A DNA stretch of 33,174 nt from an uncultured Mycoplasmatota bacterium (GCA_948472605.1 CAOKUH010000002.1:1-33174); one strand, 5' to 3'. Shown: positions 16,345-24,229, counted from the first letter of the stretch. Translations and numbers: made by a program. The notes: generated by a model from the sequence alone, not told the origin.

Positions 16345-16893
16345 ATGTGGAAATGGATTATATTAGCAGTAGTAGTTTTAATAGTTTTGTTTGTTATAGC
16401 TACATATAATAAGTTAGTGGTTTTAAGAAATAGAGTAAGAGATCAATGGGCACAAATTGATGTTCAATTAAAAAGAAGATTTGATTTAATACCTAACTTA
16501 GTAGAAACTGTTAAAGGTTATACTAAACATGAAAGTGAAACTTTAGAAAATGTCGTAAAAGCAAGAAATACCTTTTTAAGTGCTACAACACCTGAAGCTG
16601 AAATGGAAGCAGATGGTGAACTTACTAAGGCTATATCTAAACTTTTTGCTTTAACAGAAAGTTATCCTGATTTAAAAGCTAATACTAATTTTATTGATTT
16701 GCAAAATGAATTACAACAAACTGAAGATAAAATCGCAAGTGCTAGACAATTTTATAATGATATCGTCTTAACTTACAATAACAAAATTCAAGTTGTACCA
16801 AGTAATATTATTGCATCAATATTTAATTTTAAAAAAGAAGCATTTTTCGAAGCAAACGCTACGGAAAGAGAGAATGTACAAGTTAAATTTTAA
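16345..16893 (+). CDS. lemA: LemA family protein
   Basis: A 182-residue protein with one N-terminal membrane helix (about 4-22) and a long helical bundle. Family signatures: YNKLVVLRNRVRDQWAQID, then RRFDLIPNLVETVKGY and the ENVVKARN region, ending QFYNDIVLTYN and PSNIIAS. LemA proteins are widespread and of poorly defined function; they are usually next to a membrane protein of the DUF2207 or TPM type, as here. AAGGAGGC precedes the ATG and a good promoter is present. A hairpin terminator overlaps the stop codon, so only part of transcription should continue into the DUF2207 gene. Confidence 0.93.
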   Translation: MWKWIILAVVVLIVLFVIATYNKLVVLRNRVRDQWAQIDVQLKRRFDLIPNLVETVKGYTKHESETLENVVKARNTFLSATTPEAEMEADGELTKAISKLFALTESYPDLKANTNFIDLQNELQQTEDKIASARQFYNDIVLTYNNKIQVVPSNIIASIFNFKKEAFFEANATERENVQVKF

Positions 16894-16919
16894 GCTAAGA
16901 TGCTTAAAATTTTCTTTTT
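16885..16919 (+). terminator. Terminator/attenuator between lemA and the DUF2207 gene
   Basis: AAATTTTAAGC (16885-16895) pairs perfectly with GCTTAAAATTT (16902-16912), an 11-bp stem with a 6-base loop, followed by TCTTTTT. It overlaps the lemA stop codon. As the next gene begins 42 bp later without a clear promoter of its own, partial read-through is likely. Confidence 0.65.
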
Positions 16920-16934
16920 AAAAGGAGATAATAT

Positions 16935-18818
16935 ATGAAAAAAATACTGATTATAGTGATTTCTATTTTTTTATTTATACCTAGTATTAAAAATGCAGAT
17001 TCAGTTAATTACACTATTGAAAATTATTATATAGATGCTGATATTAGAGAAAATGGAGATTTAGAAGTTACAGAGTTAATTGTCTTAAAAGGAAGTTTTA
17101 ATGGTTATATAAGAGATATAGTTTATAAAAATAATAGTTTAGGTAATAGTGGATATGCCAATAATAAAATATATAATGCAAGCGATATAGAATTAATAGA
17201 TATATCTGCTAAGAATGTAAAAAATGTTTCTTTTGAAACAATAAATGATCAAGATTATAAAAGTTTAAAAGTAAATCAAGCATCAAATTTAGGCTATTTA
17301 GAGAATGATATTGTTAATGGTAAAAGTTATAAAATGTATTATAAGTCTAATCATGATAAAGTGGCTTTTAAATTAAAATATATTGTTAAAGATGTTGTTG
17401 TACTTCATAATGATGTTGCAGAGGTTTATTGGATGTTTATAGGAAAAGAATACGATGATAAGATTAATGACTTAAAAATAAAAGTAAATCTTCCTAAATA
17501 TGATGATTCGAAAAGCTTTAGAGTATGGGCTCATGGAGAACTATCAGGAGAAATAAAGATGCATGATAATAGTTATATAATGGCAAGTGTTTCCTTTATA
17601 AATGCCTATGAACCAGTTGATATTAGAACTACTTTTGATAAATCATTAGTAAATGAATTTTTAATCGCTAAAAAAAGTAATGATAATGCTTTAGATAATA
17701 TTATAGAAGTTGAAAACTTAAGAGCAGATGAAGCAAATCAAAAAAGAAAACAAATGAAAGTTATATATAATACTTTTAAATTTGGTTCAATAATTTATTT
17801 TGGAGCTTTGATTGTTGCATGGATATTAGTTTATCTTAAGTATGATAAAGAATATAAAAGTACTTATAAAAATGAATATAATAGAGAATTTATTGATGAG
17901 TATAATGTTGAGGTAGTAGATTACTTAATGAATAAAAATATAACTCCTAATGCTCTTAGTGCATCTATTATGAACTTAATCTATAAAAAAGTAATTAAAG
18001 TAGAAGAAATACCCACAACTAAAAATAAAAAAGATTATAAATTTATTCTTATAGATGAAACAAATGTTAATGAAACAGAAAAGTATTTAATAGATTTTTT
18101 ATTTAATAAAGTAGGAAAAGATAATAGTTTTACTTCAAAAGAACTTCATAATTATGCTAAAAATACTACAACTTGTGAAAAGTTTGGAAAAAGTTATACT
18201 ACTTGGAAAAATAAAGTAATAAATGATGGTATAAAAGAAAACTTTTTTGAAAAAAAGGGAAAAAGTTATGCTATAAGTGGTTTATTTTTTCTCGTAGCAA
18301 TTATTATAGTTATTTTAGCTTTAGTATTTAATGTTGTAATGCCTTTTGTATTTATTAATTTGATTTTTTCTCTTATTTTTCTTTTATATACTTTTGCATT
18401 TTTTAAAAGAACTAAAAAAGGTAATGAAGATTTTGCTAAATGGAAAGCGTTTAAAAAGTTTTTGAATGATTTTGGAAGATTTGATTTAAAAGAATTACCA
18501 GAGGTTATTTTATGGGAACGTTACATGGTATATGCTACTATTTTTGGTTTAGCTTCTAAAGTCTCTAAGTGTATGAATGTTAAAATAAAAGAGTTAGAAG
18601 AAAGTGGCATTTATGTTGGAGGATATTATCCAAGTTTTAATGATTTTTATGTTTTTAATTCACTAAATCATGTATTTACTAATGCTATAAATTCCAATAG
18701 TACAGCAATCACTGAAAAACGTGCTAACTCAATTTCTTCCAGTGGCTCTGGTTTTGGCGGAGGATTTTCGGGAGGTTCAGGCTTCGGTGGCGGTGGTGGA
18801 GGCGGCCGAGGTTTTTAA
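16935..18818 (+). CDS. DUF2207 membrane protein with a glycine-rich tail
   Basis: A 627-residue protein: signal peptide (1-20, ending KNADS), an extracellular beta-rich DUF2207 domain (about 25-270), one membrane helix (about 285-302), a cytoplasmic region (about 305-440), a further pair of membrane helices (about 455-500) and a tail of Gly, Ser and Phe (from about 600) ending GGGGGGGRGF. DUF2207 proteins commonly pair with LemA and also end in Gly-rich tails in Bacillota. Function is unknown; an envelope role fits the topology. AAAAGGAGA precedes the ATG. The short Gly-rich tract has a visibly higher GC content than the rest, as expected for Gly codons. Confidence 0.85.
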   Translation: MKKILIIVISIFLFIPSIKNADSVNYTIENYYIDADIRENGDLEVTELIVLKGSFNGYIRDIVYKNNSLGNSGYANNKIYNASDIELIDISAKNVKNVSFETINDQDYKSLKVNQASNLGYLENDIVNGKSYKMYYKSNHDKVAFKLKYIVKDVVVLHNDVAEVYWMFIGKEYDDKINDLKIKVNLPKYDDSKSFRVWAHGELSGEIKMHDNSYIMASVSFINAYEPVDIRTTFDKSLVNEFLIAKKSNDNALDNIIEVENLRADEANQKRKQMKVIYNTFKFGSIIYFGALIVAWILVYLKYDKEYKSTYKNEYNREFIDEYNVEVVDYLMNKNITPNALSASIMNLIYKKVIKVEEIPTTKNKKDYKFILIDETNVNETEKYLIDFLFNKVGKDNSFTSKELHNYAKNTTTCEKFGKSYTTWKNKVINDGIKENFFEKKGKSYAISGLFFLVAIIIVILALVFNVVMPFVFINLIFSLIFLLYTFAFFKRTKKGNEDFAKWKAFKKFLNDFGRFDLKELPEVILWERYMVYATIFGLASKVSKCMNVKIKELEESGIYVGGYYPSFNDFYVFNSLNHVFTNAINSNSTAITEKRANSISSSGSGFGGGFSGGSGFGGGGGGGRGF

Positions 18819-18822
18819 AAAT

Positions 18823-18850
18823 TTGACAATTTTAATTTTTAAAGTATAAT
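18823..18850 (+). promoter_or_regulatory. Strong consensus promoter
   Basis: TTGACA (18823-18828) and TATAAT (18845-18850) are both perfect, with a 16-base spacer. It is the closest match to the vegetative consensus in the window and lies about 50 bases upstream of the transglutaminase-like gene at 18900. Confidence 0.7.
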
Positions 18851-18899
18851 ACTCCTATCTAAAAAGTTATAATAAGGAAGTTATTTAAGGAGAAAAAAT

Positions 18900-20276
18900 A
18901 TGTATATTGAAATTGGAATAAAAGTATTAAATACTAGTAAAGAAGAGATAAAAGAAATCTTATGTCAGAATTTATTAAAAGAAGGAAAATATTTTGAATT
19001 AATGGAAGTTTCAGAAAAGTCTTTTTATAAGCAATTAAAAAATATCCAAAAAAAGGATATAGAATTCGAAATAGGAAAAAAACGTCGATTTAATATACAT
19101 GCTATAAAAGAAAGTATAAAAAGAAAAATTAAATTGGGTATTTTTATAGCTTTATTTAGCATTTATATAAAAGCAAATTGGATAACTTTCTTAACTAAAC
19201 AAATAAATCAAATAAATATAGAAAATATTTATGATAATGAAGATTTAAGAAAATTAGAACAAATAAAAAAGCAATATCAAGATGATATTTCAAAGTACGC
19301 TGATGAAATAAATGAATTAAACCTTGAAGATTTAGAAATAATTATAAAAGAAATGGCCGATATGTGGAAAAATATATATGGTTATAAGAGTCCAAACTTT
19401 TTATATGATGAAAAAGGAATATTTCAATATAACCTTTATTACACCAATTATGGAGTATGTCGTGAGTTTGCTTCAGATTGTGCTGTTAGATTAAACGAAA
19501 TTAATTCTTCCTATAATGCCCAAGCTGTTGCAGTTAAATTTAAAGATGTTTATCTAAACGATTTACCACGTAATATTTTTGGTGAAACAGAAAAAAGTGC
19601 AGAAAACTCGTTTTTAAGTGAGTTATTATTGAATTTAATAATAAAAGAAATGGGAAATCATATGGTAGTTTTACTAACTATTCCTGATAAAAATTATACA
19701 TTATTAATAGATCCAACGAATCCTTCAATTGGACTAGTAGATAATGGTAATATTTATATATTTGGTTCTAATCAAGTTTACAAAGATTATATGGAATTTG
19801 TTGATGTAAATTATTATAAAAATTGGGATGAATTTTTTAATTATTGCAAATTGAAAATTCAAAGTTATTTTAATGGAGTAACACCTAATGAACTTTTAGA
19901 AGAGTATGGAATAGATAATCAAAATAAAACTTTAAATGAAGTAGCAAATATTGAAACTAAATATCGTACGTTTAGTGGGGATATGCTAACTAGTGTTATT
20001 AAGGATGAAGCTTGTGGATATGAAACATATACCGAAAATGATACAATTGTTATAAAACCAATTGATATTGAATTAATAGAAACTACTACTATTTCTGAAG
20101 CTTTATATCATGTTGTTAATTTACAGGTTAAAAATGATATAAATGTAAAAAAGATTCAAGTTTATAGTTATAATGAAGATATTGATTTAGATAAGATAGA
20201 TTTTAATAGAGAGCAAATATTTTGCAATATATTAGATGGTCTAAATAATTCTTATTCTCACATATTAAAAAAATAG
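18900..20276 (+). CDS. Transglutaminase-like protein, single-pass or cytoplasmic, unknown role
   Basis: A 458-residue protein. The N-terminal 75 residues are charged; a moderately hydrophobic segment follows (about 78-98, LGIFIALFSIYIKANW). The middle part has an ordered Cys-His-Asp set typical of transglutaminase-like peptidases: YGVCREFAS with Cys near 187, GNHMVVLLT with His near 255 and LLIDPTNPS with Asp near 271. The last 100 residues show no recognisable domain. It has no classical signal peptide. It does not resemble the transglutaminase-like protein at 46-1008 outside the triad. TTAAGGAG lies 10 bases before the ATG, and a terminator follows. It therefore forms its own single-gene unit with a near-perfect promoter, suggesting high expression. 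Its substrate is unknown. Confidence 0.72.
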   Translation: MYIEIGIKVLNTSKEEIKEILCQNLLKEGKYFELMEVSEKSFYKQLKNIQKKDIEFEIGKKRRFNIHAIKESIKRKIKLGIFIALFSIYIKANWITFLTKQINQINIENIYDNEDLRKLEQIKKQYQDDISKYADEINELNLEDLEIIIKEMADMWKNIYGYKSPNFLYDEKGIFQYNLYYTNYGVCREFASDCAVRLNEINSSYNAQAVAVKFKDVYLNDLPRNIFGETEKSAENSFLSELLLNLIIKEMGNHMVVLLTIPDKNYTLLIDPTNPSIGLVDNGNIYIFGSNQVYKDYMEFVDVNYYKNWDEFFNYCKLKIQSYFNGVTPNELLEEYGIDNQNKTLNEVANIETKYRTFSGDMLTSVIKDEACGYETYTENDTIVIKPIDIELIETTTISEALYHVVNLQVKNDINVKKIQVYSYNEDIDLDKIDFNREQIFCNILDGLNNSYSHILKK

Positions 20277-20293
20277 TATAAAAAATCTATATG

Positions 20294-20326
20294 AAAGAAA
20301 TTGAAGTTAATTAATTTCTTTTTTTT
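20294..20326 (+). terminator. Intrinsic terminator after the transglutaminase-like gene
   Basis: AAAGAAATT (20294-20302) pairs with AATTTCTTT (20313-20321) over 9 bp with a 10-base loop, followed by a T run to 20326. The stem is AT-rich, so efficiency may be moderate. Confidence 0.65.
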
Positions 20327-20366
20327 AAATATTTGGTATGGTAAAATTATTTTAAGAGGAGAAATT

Positions 20367-20999
20367 ATGCAAAAGTTAATAGATGGCGAGATAGTAGATG
20401 TAATAATTATTCATAAAAATAATAAAAATATTTATTTACGTTTTAAAGAAGATAAAAAATTATATGCAACATGTAATAAATTTGTTAAAGAAAAAGATAT
20501 TGAAAAATTAATTGATGATAATATAATTAAAATAACTAATATGTATAGGGAAATAAAAAAACTTAGCTATAATAATTTATTTTTTAGTTATTTAGGTAAA
20601 AAATATACTATAGTTTATAATGAAAATGTAAAAGAACCATATTTTGATGAAGATTTCATATTTGCTAGAAATGAAAGAAACTTACAAAAATTTTATCAAA
20701 AAGAAACAATCAGAATATTTAACTTAGAAGTTGAAAGAATAATTCCTTATTTTAAAAACATTCCTAAATTTTCCTTGAAAATACGTAATATGAAAACTAG
20801 ATGGGGTGTTAATAATCGAGGAAATAATACGATTACTTTAAATAGTGAACTTTTGAAAAAAGATATTGATCTTTTAGATTATGTTATAATTCATGAGTTA
20901 TGCCATTTTTATGAAGCTAATCATAGTAGTAAATTTTGGGCACATGTTGAAAAATATTATCCTAAATACAAAGAAGCTAGAAAGAGATTAAGGAGTTAA
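20367..20999 (+). CDS. YgjP-like (DUF45) metallopeptidase
   Basis: A 210-residue protein of the YgjP/DUF45 family, zinc metallopeptidase-like. The HExxH motif is in IIHELCHFYEANHSSKFW, with both His and the Glu at about residues 175-179 and a third His near 186. MKTRWGVNN is the family's upstream W-G motif. The usual cellular target is not known. Although the frame is open to a TTG at 20301, that region is a terminator hairpin; ATG 20367 has AGAGGAGA and is chosen. It starts a run of closely spaced genes (SpoU methyltransferase, rimM, trmD). Confidence 0.85.
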   Translation: MQKLIDGEIVDVIIIHKNNKNIYLRFKEDKKLYATCNKFVKEKDIEKLIDDNIIKITNMYREIKKLSYNNLFFSYLGKKYTIVYNENVKEPYFDEDFIFARNERNLQKFYQKETIRIFNLEVERIIPYFKNIPKFSLKIRNMKTRWGVNNRGNNTITLNSELLKKDIDLLDYVIIHELCHFYEANHSSKFWAHVEKYYPKYKEARKRLRS

Positions 21000-21004
21000 G
21001 AAAA

Positions 21005-21724
21005 ATGAAAATAGAATCATTAACTAATACTCATGTTAAAGAGTGGGTTAAATTAAAAAATAAAAAATATCGTGATGAAGTAGGTTTATTTCTTATTGAA
21101 GGAGACCATTTAATTAATGAGGCTAGGAAAAAGAATTTGATTAAAGAAATAATTTCAATAACTAATGAACAGGCGGATTTTTATGTAACTAAAGAAATTA
21201 TGAAGAAAATAAGTAGCCAAGTAAGTATTGCAAATAATATAGCTGTTTGTTATAAAATTAAAGAACAAGAATTAAAGGGAAACATTGTTTTGTTAGATAA
21301 CATTCAAGATCCAGGTAATTTAGGAACAATAATTAGAAGTGCTGTTGCTTTTGGTTTTAAAAATATAATTTTAAGTGATGATACAGTTGATTTATATAAT
21401 GATAAAGTAATTAGAGCCAGTGAGGGAATGATTTTTCATATTAATGTCTTAAGAAAGAATTTAGAACTTTTTTTAGAAGAGTTAAAACAAAATTATCAAA
21501 TACTTATCACAGATGTTATGCAAGGAGAAAACATAAAAAAAATTAAACATACTAAAAATATAGCTTTAATTATAGGAAATGAAGGTAATGGGGTAAAAGA
21601 TAATTTGAAAAAATATGCTAATAATTTTGTTAAAATAAATATGGATGAAACTTGCGAATCGTTAAATGCTTCAATAGCTGCAAGTATCTTAATGTATGAA
21701 ATAATGGAGAGTAAAAATGAATGA
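21005..21724 (+). CDS. TrmH/SpoU family RNA 2'-O-methyltransferase
   Basis: A 239-residue SPOUT methyltransferase that uses S-adenosylmethionine to methylate a ribose in RNA, probably 23S rRNA (RlmB/TsnR group). It has the N-terminal substrate-binding domain (IESLTNTHVKEWVKL, FLIEGDHLINEA) and the three SpoU motifs: DNIQDPGNLGTIIRSA (about 98-113), LIIGNEGNGV (about 188-198) and SLNASIAASILMYE (about 219-232). The knotted fold is formed by these. The start lies 5 bp after the previous stop, with AAGGAG inside the preceding gene. rimM overlaps its end by 8 bp. Which nucleotide it modifies cannot be told. Confidence 0.87.
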   Translation: MKIESLTNTHVKEWVKLKNKKYRDEVGLFLIEGDHLINEARKKNLIKEIISITNEQADFYVTKEIMKKISSQVSIANNIAVCYKIKEQELKGNIVLLDNIQDPGNLGTIIRSAVAFGFKNIILSDDTVDLYNDKVIRASEGMIFHINVLRKNLELFLEELKQNYQILITDVMQGENIKKIKHTKNIALIIGNEGNGVKDNLKKYANNFVKINMDETCESLNASIAASILMYEIMESKNE

Positions 21725-22211
21725 TTTTATTTTAATAGGAAAAATTGTAAATACACATGGAATTAAAGGAGAAGTTAAAATACTTAGTGATTTTGAATAT
21801 AAGGAAAGAGTATTTAAGCCTAATATAGAAATATATATTGGAAAGGATAAGAATAAAGAAGTAATTAAAACTTATCGTCATCATAAACAATTTGAAATGA
21901 TTACTATGGATGAATATAGTAATATTAATGAGGTATTAAAGTATAAAAGTCAAAATGTTTATGTTAAAAGAAGTATTTTAGAATTAAACTCAAATGAGTA
22001 TTTATATGAAGATTTAATTGATATGGAAATAATAGAAGATAAAAAAGTATTAGGTAAAATTAAAGATATCGTGTATAATAAAAACAATATATTATTATAT
22101 ATTAAAGGAGAAAAATATTTTTATATTCCTCTTAATAATGAATATGTTAAAAATGTTGATCTGGTAAATAAAAAAGTTTTGGTTGATGGGGGGTCTAATT
22201 TAATATTATGA
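21717..22211 (+). CDS. rimM: Ribosome maturation factor RimM
   Basis: A 164-residue protein that helps 30S head assembly by binding uS19. The N-terminal RimM barrel begins ILIGKIVNTHGIKGEVKIL, and the C-terminal PRC-barrel includes the YLYEDLIDMEI and KILGKI-like region with YFYIPLNNEYV. The length is normal. It overlaps the SpoU gene by 8 bp and trmD by 4 bp, so the three are translationally coupled. rpsP, which commonly precedes rimM, is absent here. Confidence 0.92.
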   Translation: MNDFILIGKIVNTHGIKGEVKILSDFEYKERVFKPNIEIYIGKDKNKEVIKTYRHHKQFEMITMDEYSNINEVLKYKSQNVYVKRSILELNSNEYLYEDLIDMEIIEDKKVLGKIKDIVYNKNNILLYIKGEKYFYIPLNNEYVKNVDLVNKKVLVDGGSNLIL

Positions 22212-22870
22212 AGATTGATATATTAACCCTTTTTCCAGGAATGTTTGAAGGTTTCTTAAATGAATCTATTATTAAAAGGGCTATAGATAAAAAAGTTGTA
22301 GAGATAAACCTTGTTAATTTTCGCGATTTTTCTAAATTAAATAATAGTCAAGTGGATGATACACCATATGGAGGAGGTTCGGGGATGGTTTTGATGCCTG
22401 GACCAATTGTCGATGCTATAGATGCCTATAGAAAGCCTTTTACAAAAGTAATACTCATGTGTCCTCAAGGTAAGGTATATAATGAACGAAAAGCTCATGA
22501 ATTAAAAGAAGAGAAACATATAATTTTAGTTTGTGGCCATTATGAAGGTTTTGATGAAAGAATTAGAGAATTTGTCGATGAAGAAATAAGTATAGGTGAT
22601 TATATCTTAACTGGGGGAGAAATACCTGCTATGGTTGTAAGTGATAGTATTATAAGATTATTAGATGGTGTTATAAAAAAAGAATCTTATTTAGAAGAGT
22701 CATTTACTAATAATCTGCTTGATTATCCAGTTTATACTAAGCCAAGAAATTTTAGAGGATTTAAAGTTCCTGATATCTTGCTTAGTGGAGATCATAAGAA
22801 AATAGATGAATGGCGTAAAAGCGAACAACTGAAAAAAACCGAACAAAAAAGAATTGATTTATTAAAGTAG
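22208..22870 (+). CDS. trmD: tRNA (guanine37-N1)-methyltransferase
   Basis: A 220-residue SPOUT enzyme that makes m1G37 in tRNAs and so prevents +1 frameshifting. Signatures: MKIDILTLFPGMFEG at the start, DDTPYGGGSGMVLMPGPI (about 51-69), CGHYEGFDERI (about 109-119), SIGDYILTGGEI (about 126-137) and YTKPRNFRGFKVPDILLSGDH near the C-terminus (substrate loop). It is somewhat short compared with the 240-250 of many species, with a trimmed C-terminal end (QKRIDLLK). It overlaps rimM by 4 bp. In most Bacillota rplS follows directly; here other genes intervene. Confidence 0.95.
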   Translation: MKIDILTLFPGMFEGFLNESIIKRAIDKKVVEINLVNFRDFSKLNNSQVDDTPYGGGSGMVLMPGPIVDAIDAYRKPFTKVILMCPQGKVYNERKAHELKEEKHIILVCGHYEGFDERIREFVDEEISIGDYILTGGEIPAMVVSDSIIRLLDGVIKKESYLEESFTNNLLDYPVYTKPRNFRGFKVPDILLSGDHKKIDEWRKSEQLKKTEQKRIDLLK

Positions 22871-22880
22871 GGTGAAATTT

Positions 22881-23330
22881 ATGGAAAATTATATAATAAA
22901 AAAACGTAATAAAAATAAAAAGATAAGCAAATTCGATTTTGAAGAAACAGGATATGTTTTTAAACCAAATATTAAAAGTAAAAACTTAATTGAAATAACT
23001 AATTTGTCTATTTTAAATGTTGAATTGACTAATGTTATTTTAAAGAAAAAATTAGATAAATCTTTTCGTAAATTAGCAAGAATTATTTTAAGTGTTTTGA
23101 AAGATGAAGAAAGTAATAGTGGAGACATTCTTATTGCTTTAGATGAATTAGCTAAAGAAAAAAGTATTATTACTAGAAAGTATAAAGAATATCTAAAAAA
23201 AGAAGAAAGAGATAAATATTTAAAAAGATTAAATCTTTTAGAAGCGCAATTAAAAGAAAAGTTATTTTATTTGAATTTGATAGAAGAAAGAAAAAGAGCT
23301 GAAACTATGGAAAAAGGTCATAGTAGGTAA
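22881..23330 (+). CDS. Small basic helical protein of unknown function
   Basis: A 149-residue Lys-rich protein with no membrane segment. The second half (about 85-140) is predicted helical and rich in Glu and Lys, with coiled-coil spacing (for example KKEERDKYLKRLNLLEAQL), and ends EKGHSR. No family is recognised. The ATG at 22881 is preferred to a GTG at 22872 because AGGGTG is only properly placed for the ATG. It begins 10 bp after trmD and probably belongs to that transcript. Its product might bind RNA or ribosomal components, given its neighbours and charge, but that is inference. Confidence 0.6.
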   Translation: MENYIIKKRNKNKKISKFDFEETGYVFKPNIKSKNLIEITNLSILNVELTNVILKKKLDKSFRKLARIILSVLKDEESNSGDILIALDELAKEKSIITRKYKEYLKKEERDKYLKRLNLLEAQLKEKLFYLNLIEERKRAETMEKGHSR

Positions 23331-23336
23331 TAATTA

Positions 23337-23365
23337 TAGACATATTTAAAAGTTTATGCTATATT
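23337..23365 (+). promoter_or_regulatory. Candidate promoter of the ToxI-ToxN locus
   Basis: TAGACA (23337-23342; one mismatch to the consensus) and TATATT (23360-23365) are 17 bases apart, with TGC directly before the -10 (extended -10). Initiation would fall near 23372, about 64 bases before the first repeat. A second, isolated TATAAT sits at 23401-23406 without a good -35. Hairpins ATGCAA-TTGCAT and TGCTAC-GTAGCA (23412-23426) lie in the leader. Confidence 0.55.
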
Positions 23366-23371
23366 ATGAAT

Positions 23372-23571
23372 GCATAAGTATTATGCTATGCAAAATTGCA
23401 TATAATATTAATGCTACTAAGTAGCAATAAAAAAAGTGGTGAATCCAGCCATTAAATTGGAACTTAAAAAAGCGGTGAATCCAGCCATTAAATTGGAACT
23501 TAAAAAAGCGGTGAATCCAGCCATTAAATTGGAACTTAAAAAAGTAAGATTAGAGACTCAACTCTAATCTT
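23372..23571 (+). ncRNA. toxI: ToxI-like antitoxin RNA precursor (type III toxin-antitoxin)
   Basis: Known type III antitoxins are short RNAs made of tandem repeats of about 35-40 nt placed between a promoter and a terminator just upstream of the toxin gene; the toxin cuts the precursor into repeat units, each of which folds as a pseudoknot and inhibits it. All of these elements are here: a promoter, three 36-nt repeats (23436-23543), a hairpin terminator (23546-23571) and a ToxN/AbiQ gene 35 bp later. In each unit UCCAG (9-13) can pair with UUGGA (22-26), leaving loop CCAUUAAA, whose CC could pair with the GG at positions 3-4 to make an H-type pseudoknot. Each unit ends in an A-rich stretch, a plausible cleavage site. 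The pairings are inferred by eye. Confidence 0.8.
23436..23543 (+). repeat. Three tandem 36-bp repeats (ToxI units)
   Basis: Units lie at 23436-23471, 23472-23507 and 23508-23543, head to tail with no spacer. Each begins GTGGTGAATCC or GCGGTGAATCC, continues AGCCATTAAATTGG and ends AACTTAAAAAA. Copies 2 and 3 are identical; copy 1 differs only at the second base (T in place of C). The near-identity shows strong constraint or recent duplication. Confidence 0.95.
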
Positions 23572-23580
23572 TAGTTATTT
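23546..23580 (+). terminator. Attenuating terminator between ToxI repeats and toxN
   Basis: AAGATTAGAG (23546-23555) pairs with CTCTAATCTT (23562-23571), a 10-bp stem with a 6-base loop, followed by TAGTTATTT. The T run is imperfect. That fits the known design of type III loci, in which most transcripts stop after the antitoxin repeats and a minority read on into the toxin gene. Confidence 0.75.
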
Positions 23581-23605
23581 ATGATGGGAAAAGGGTTGAT
23601 ATAAA

Positions 23606-24115
23606 ATGATATTTAATTTAAAAATCGTTCAAGTAAATTCAGATTATTGTGATTATTTAAGAAAATTTGATAATCGTGTATCTTATAATAAATATGAAAA
23701 AGAATTAAGACCATTTGTGGGAATATTATTTAAAATAGATTGTTATGAATATTTTGCTCCATTATCAAGCCCTAAAAATAAACATAAAAAAATGAAAAAT
23801 ACAATTGATTTTCTTAAAATAAAAAATGGCGAACTTGGAGCTGTTAATTTTAATAATATGATACCAGTTTATGAAAAAAATTATTCTTTGATCAATTTAA
23901 ATAGAGAAAGTTTAACAAAAACAGAGTTTAAATATTGTAAATTATTAAAAGAACAATTATCTTGGTTAAATGAAAACTATGAGCAAGTAAAAAATAAATC
24001 TTCAAAACTATATAAATTATATATTGAAAAAAAATTATCTAATAATATAAAATCAAGATGTTGTAATTTTAAATTATTAGAAGAAAAATGTTTAGAATAT
24101 AATAATTATAAATAA
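23606..24115 (+). CDS. toxN: ToxN/AbiQ family endoribonuclease toxin (type III TA)
   Basis: A 169-residue protein with the ToxN/AbiQ signatures: SYNKYEKELRPFVGILF (about 26-42), then YFAPLSSPKNKHKKM (about 49-63), then LGAVNFNNMIPVY (about 77-89) and a C-terminal CCNFKLLEEKC. These families are kinase-domain-like (MazF/Kid-fold) RNases that cut A-rich RNA and are held inactive by ToxI-type repeats. Ser54/Ser55 and Lys57 in PLSSPK and the Tyr at 27/30 correspond to the catalytic region known from ToxN and AbiQ; exact numbering is by inspection. The ribosome site is poor (AAAAGGG about 12 bases upstream), which may hold toxin yield low. The antitoxin repeats lie immediately upstream. The protein length matches family members (about 165-175). 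The locus sits in the trmD-rplS gap. Confidence 0.9.
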   Translation: MIFNLKIVQVNSDYCDYLRKFDNRVSYNKYEKELRPFVGILFKIDCYEYFAPLSSPKNKHKKMKNTIDFLKIKNGELGAVNFNNMIPVYEKNYSLINLNRESLTKTEFKYCKLLKEQLSWLNENYEQVKNKSSKLYKLYIEKKLSNNIKSRCCNFKLLEEKCLEYNNYK

Positions 24116-24120
24116 AAAAT

Positions 24121-24149
24121 TTGCATTATTGTAGTTTTTTTGTTATAAT
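24121..24149 (+). promoter_or_regulatory. Promoter for rplS
   Basis: TTGCAT (24121-24126) and TATAAT (24144-24149) with 17 bases between them, and TG at 24141-24142 just upstream of the -10. It begins 6 bases after the toxN stop. rplS thereby has its own transcription start rather than depending on the trmD unit. Confidence 0.68.
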
Positions 24150-24155
24150 ATTTTT

Positions 24156-24229
24156 GCTTTTTAAGCATGTAATCCGCTAAAAAGGAGTTTTATGATTACA
24201 GAAGATATAATTTTTTTAAGAAAGGATGT
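24156..24229 (+). promoter_or_regulatory. Structured leader upstream of rplS (possible L19-type autoregulation)
   Basis: From the expected start at about 24156 the leader opens with a small hairpin GCTT-AAGC (24156-24166). A perfect 7-bp pairing follows: TGTAATC (24168-24174) with GATTACA (24194-24200), enclosing an A-rich loop that holds AAAAAGGAG. L19 leader elements have been described upstream of rplS in Bacillota. I cannot compare with the Rfam model, so this is a candidate. The region also contains a short upstream reading frame. Confidence 0.4.

Noticed and set aside
20301..20366. N-terminal extension of the YgjP-like protein
   Set aside because: It starts with TTG inside a terminator stem and has no ribosome site; the ATG at 20367 has one.
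23436..23543. CRISPR array
   Set aside because: The 36-bp units are directly adjacent with no spacers, there are no cas genes, and a ToxN gene follows; the type III antitoxin explanation fits better.
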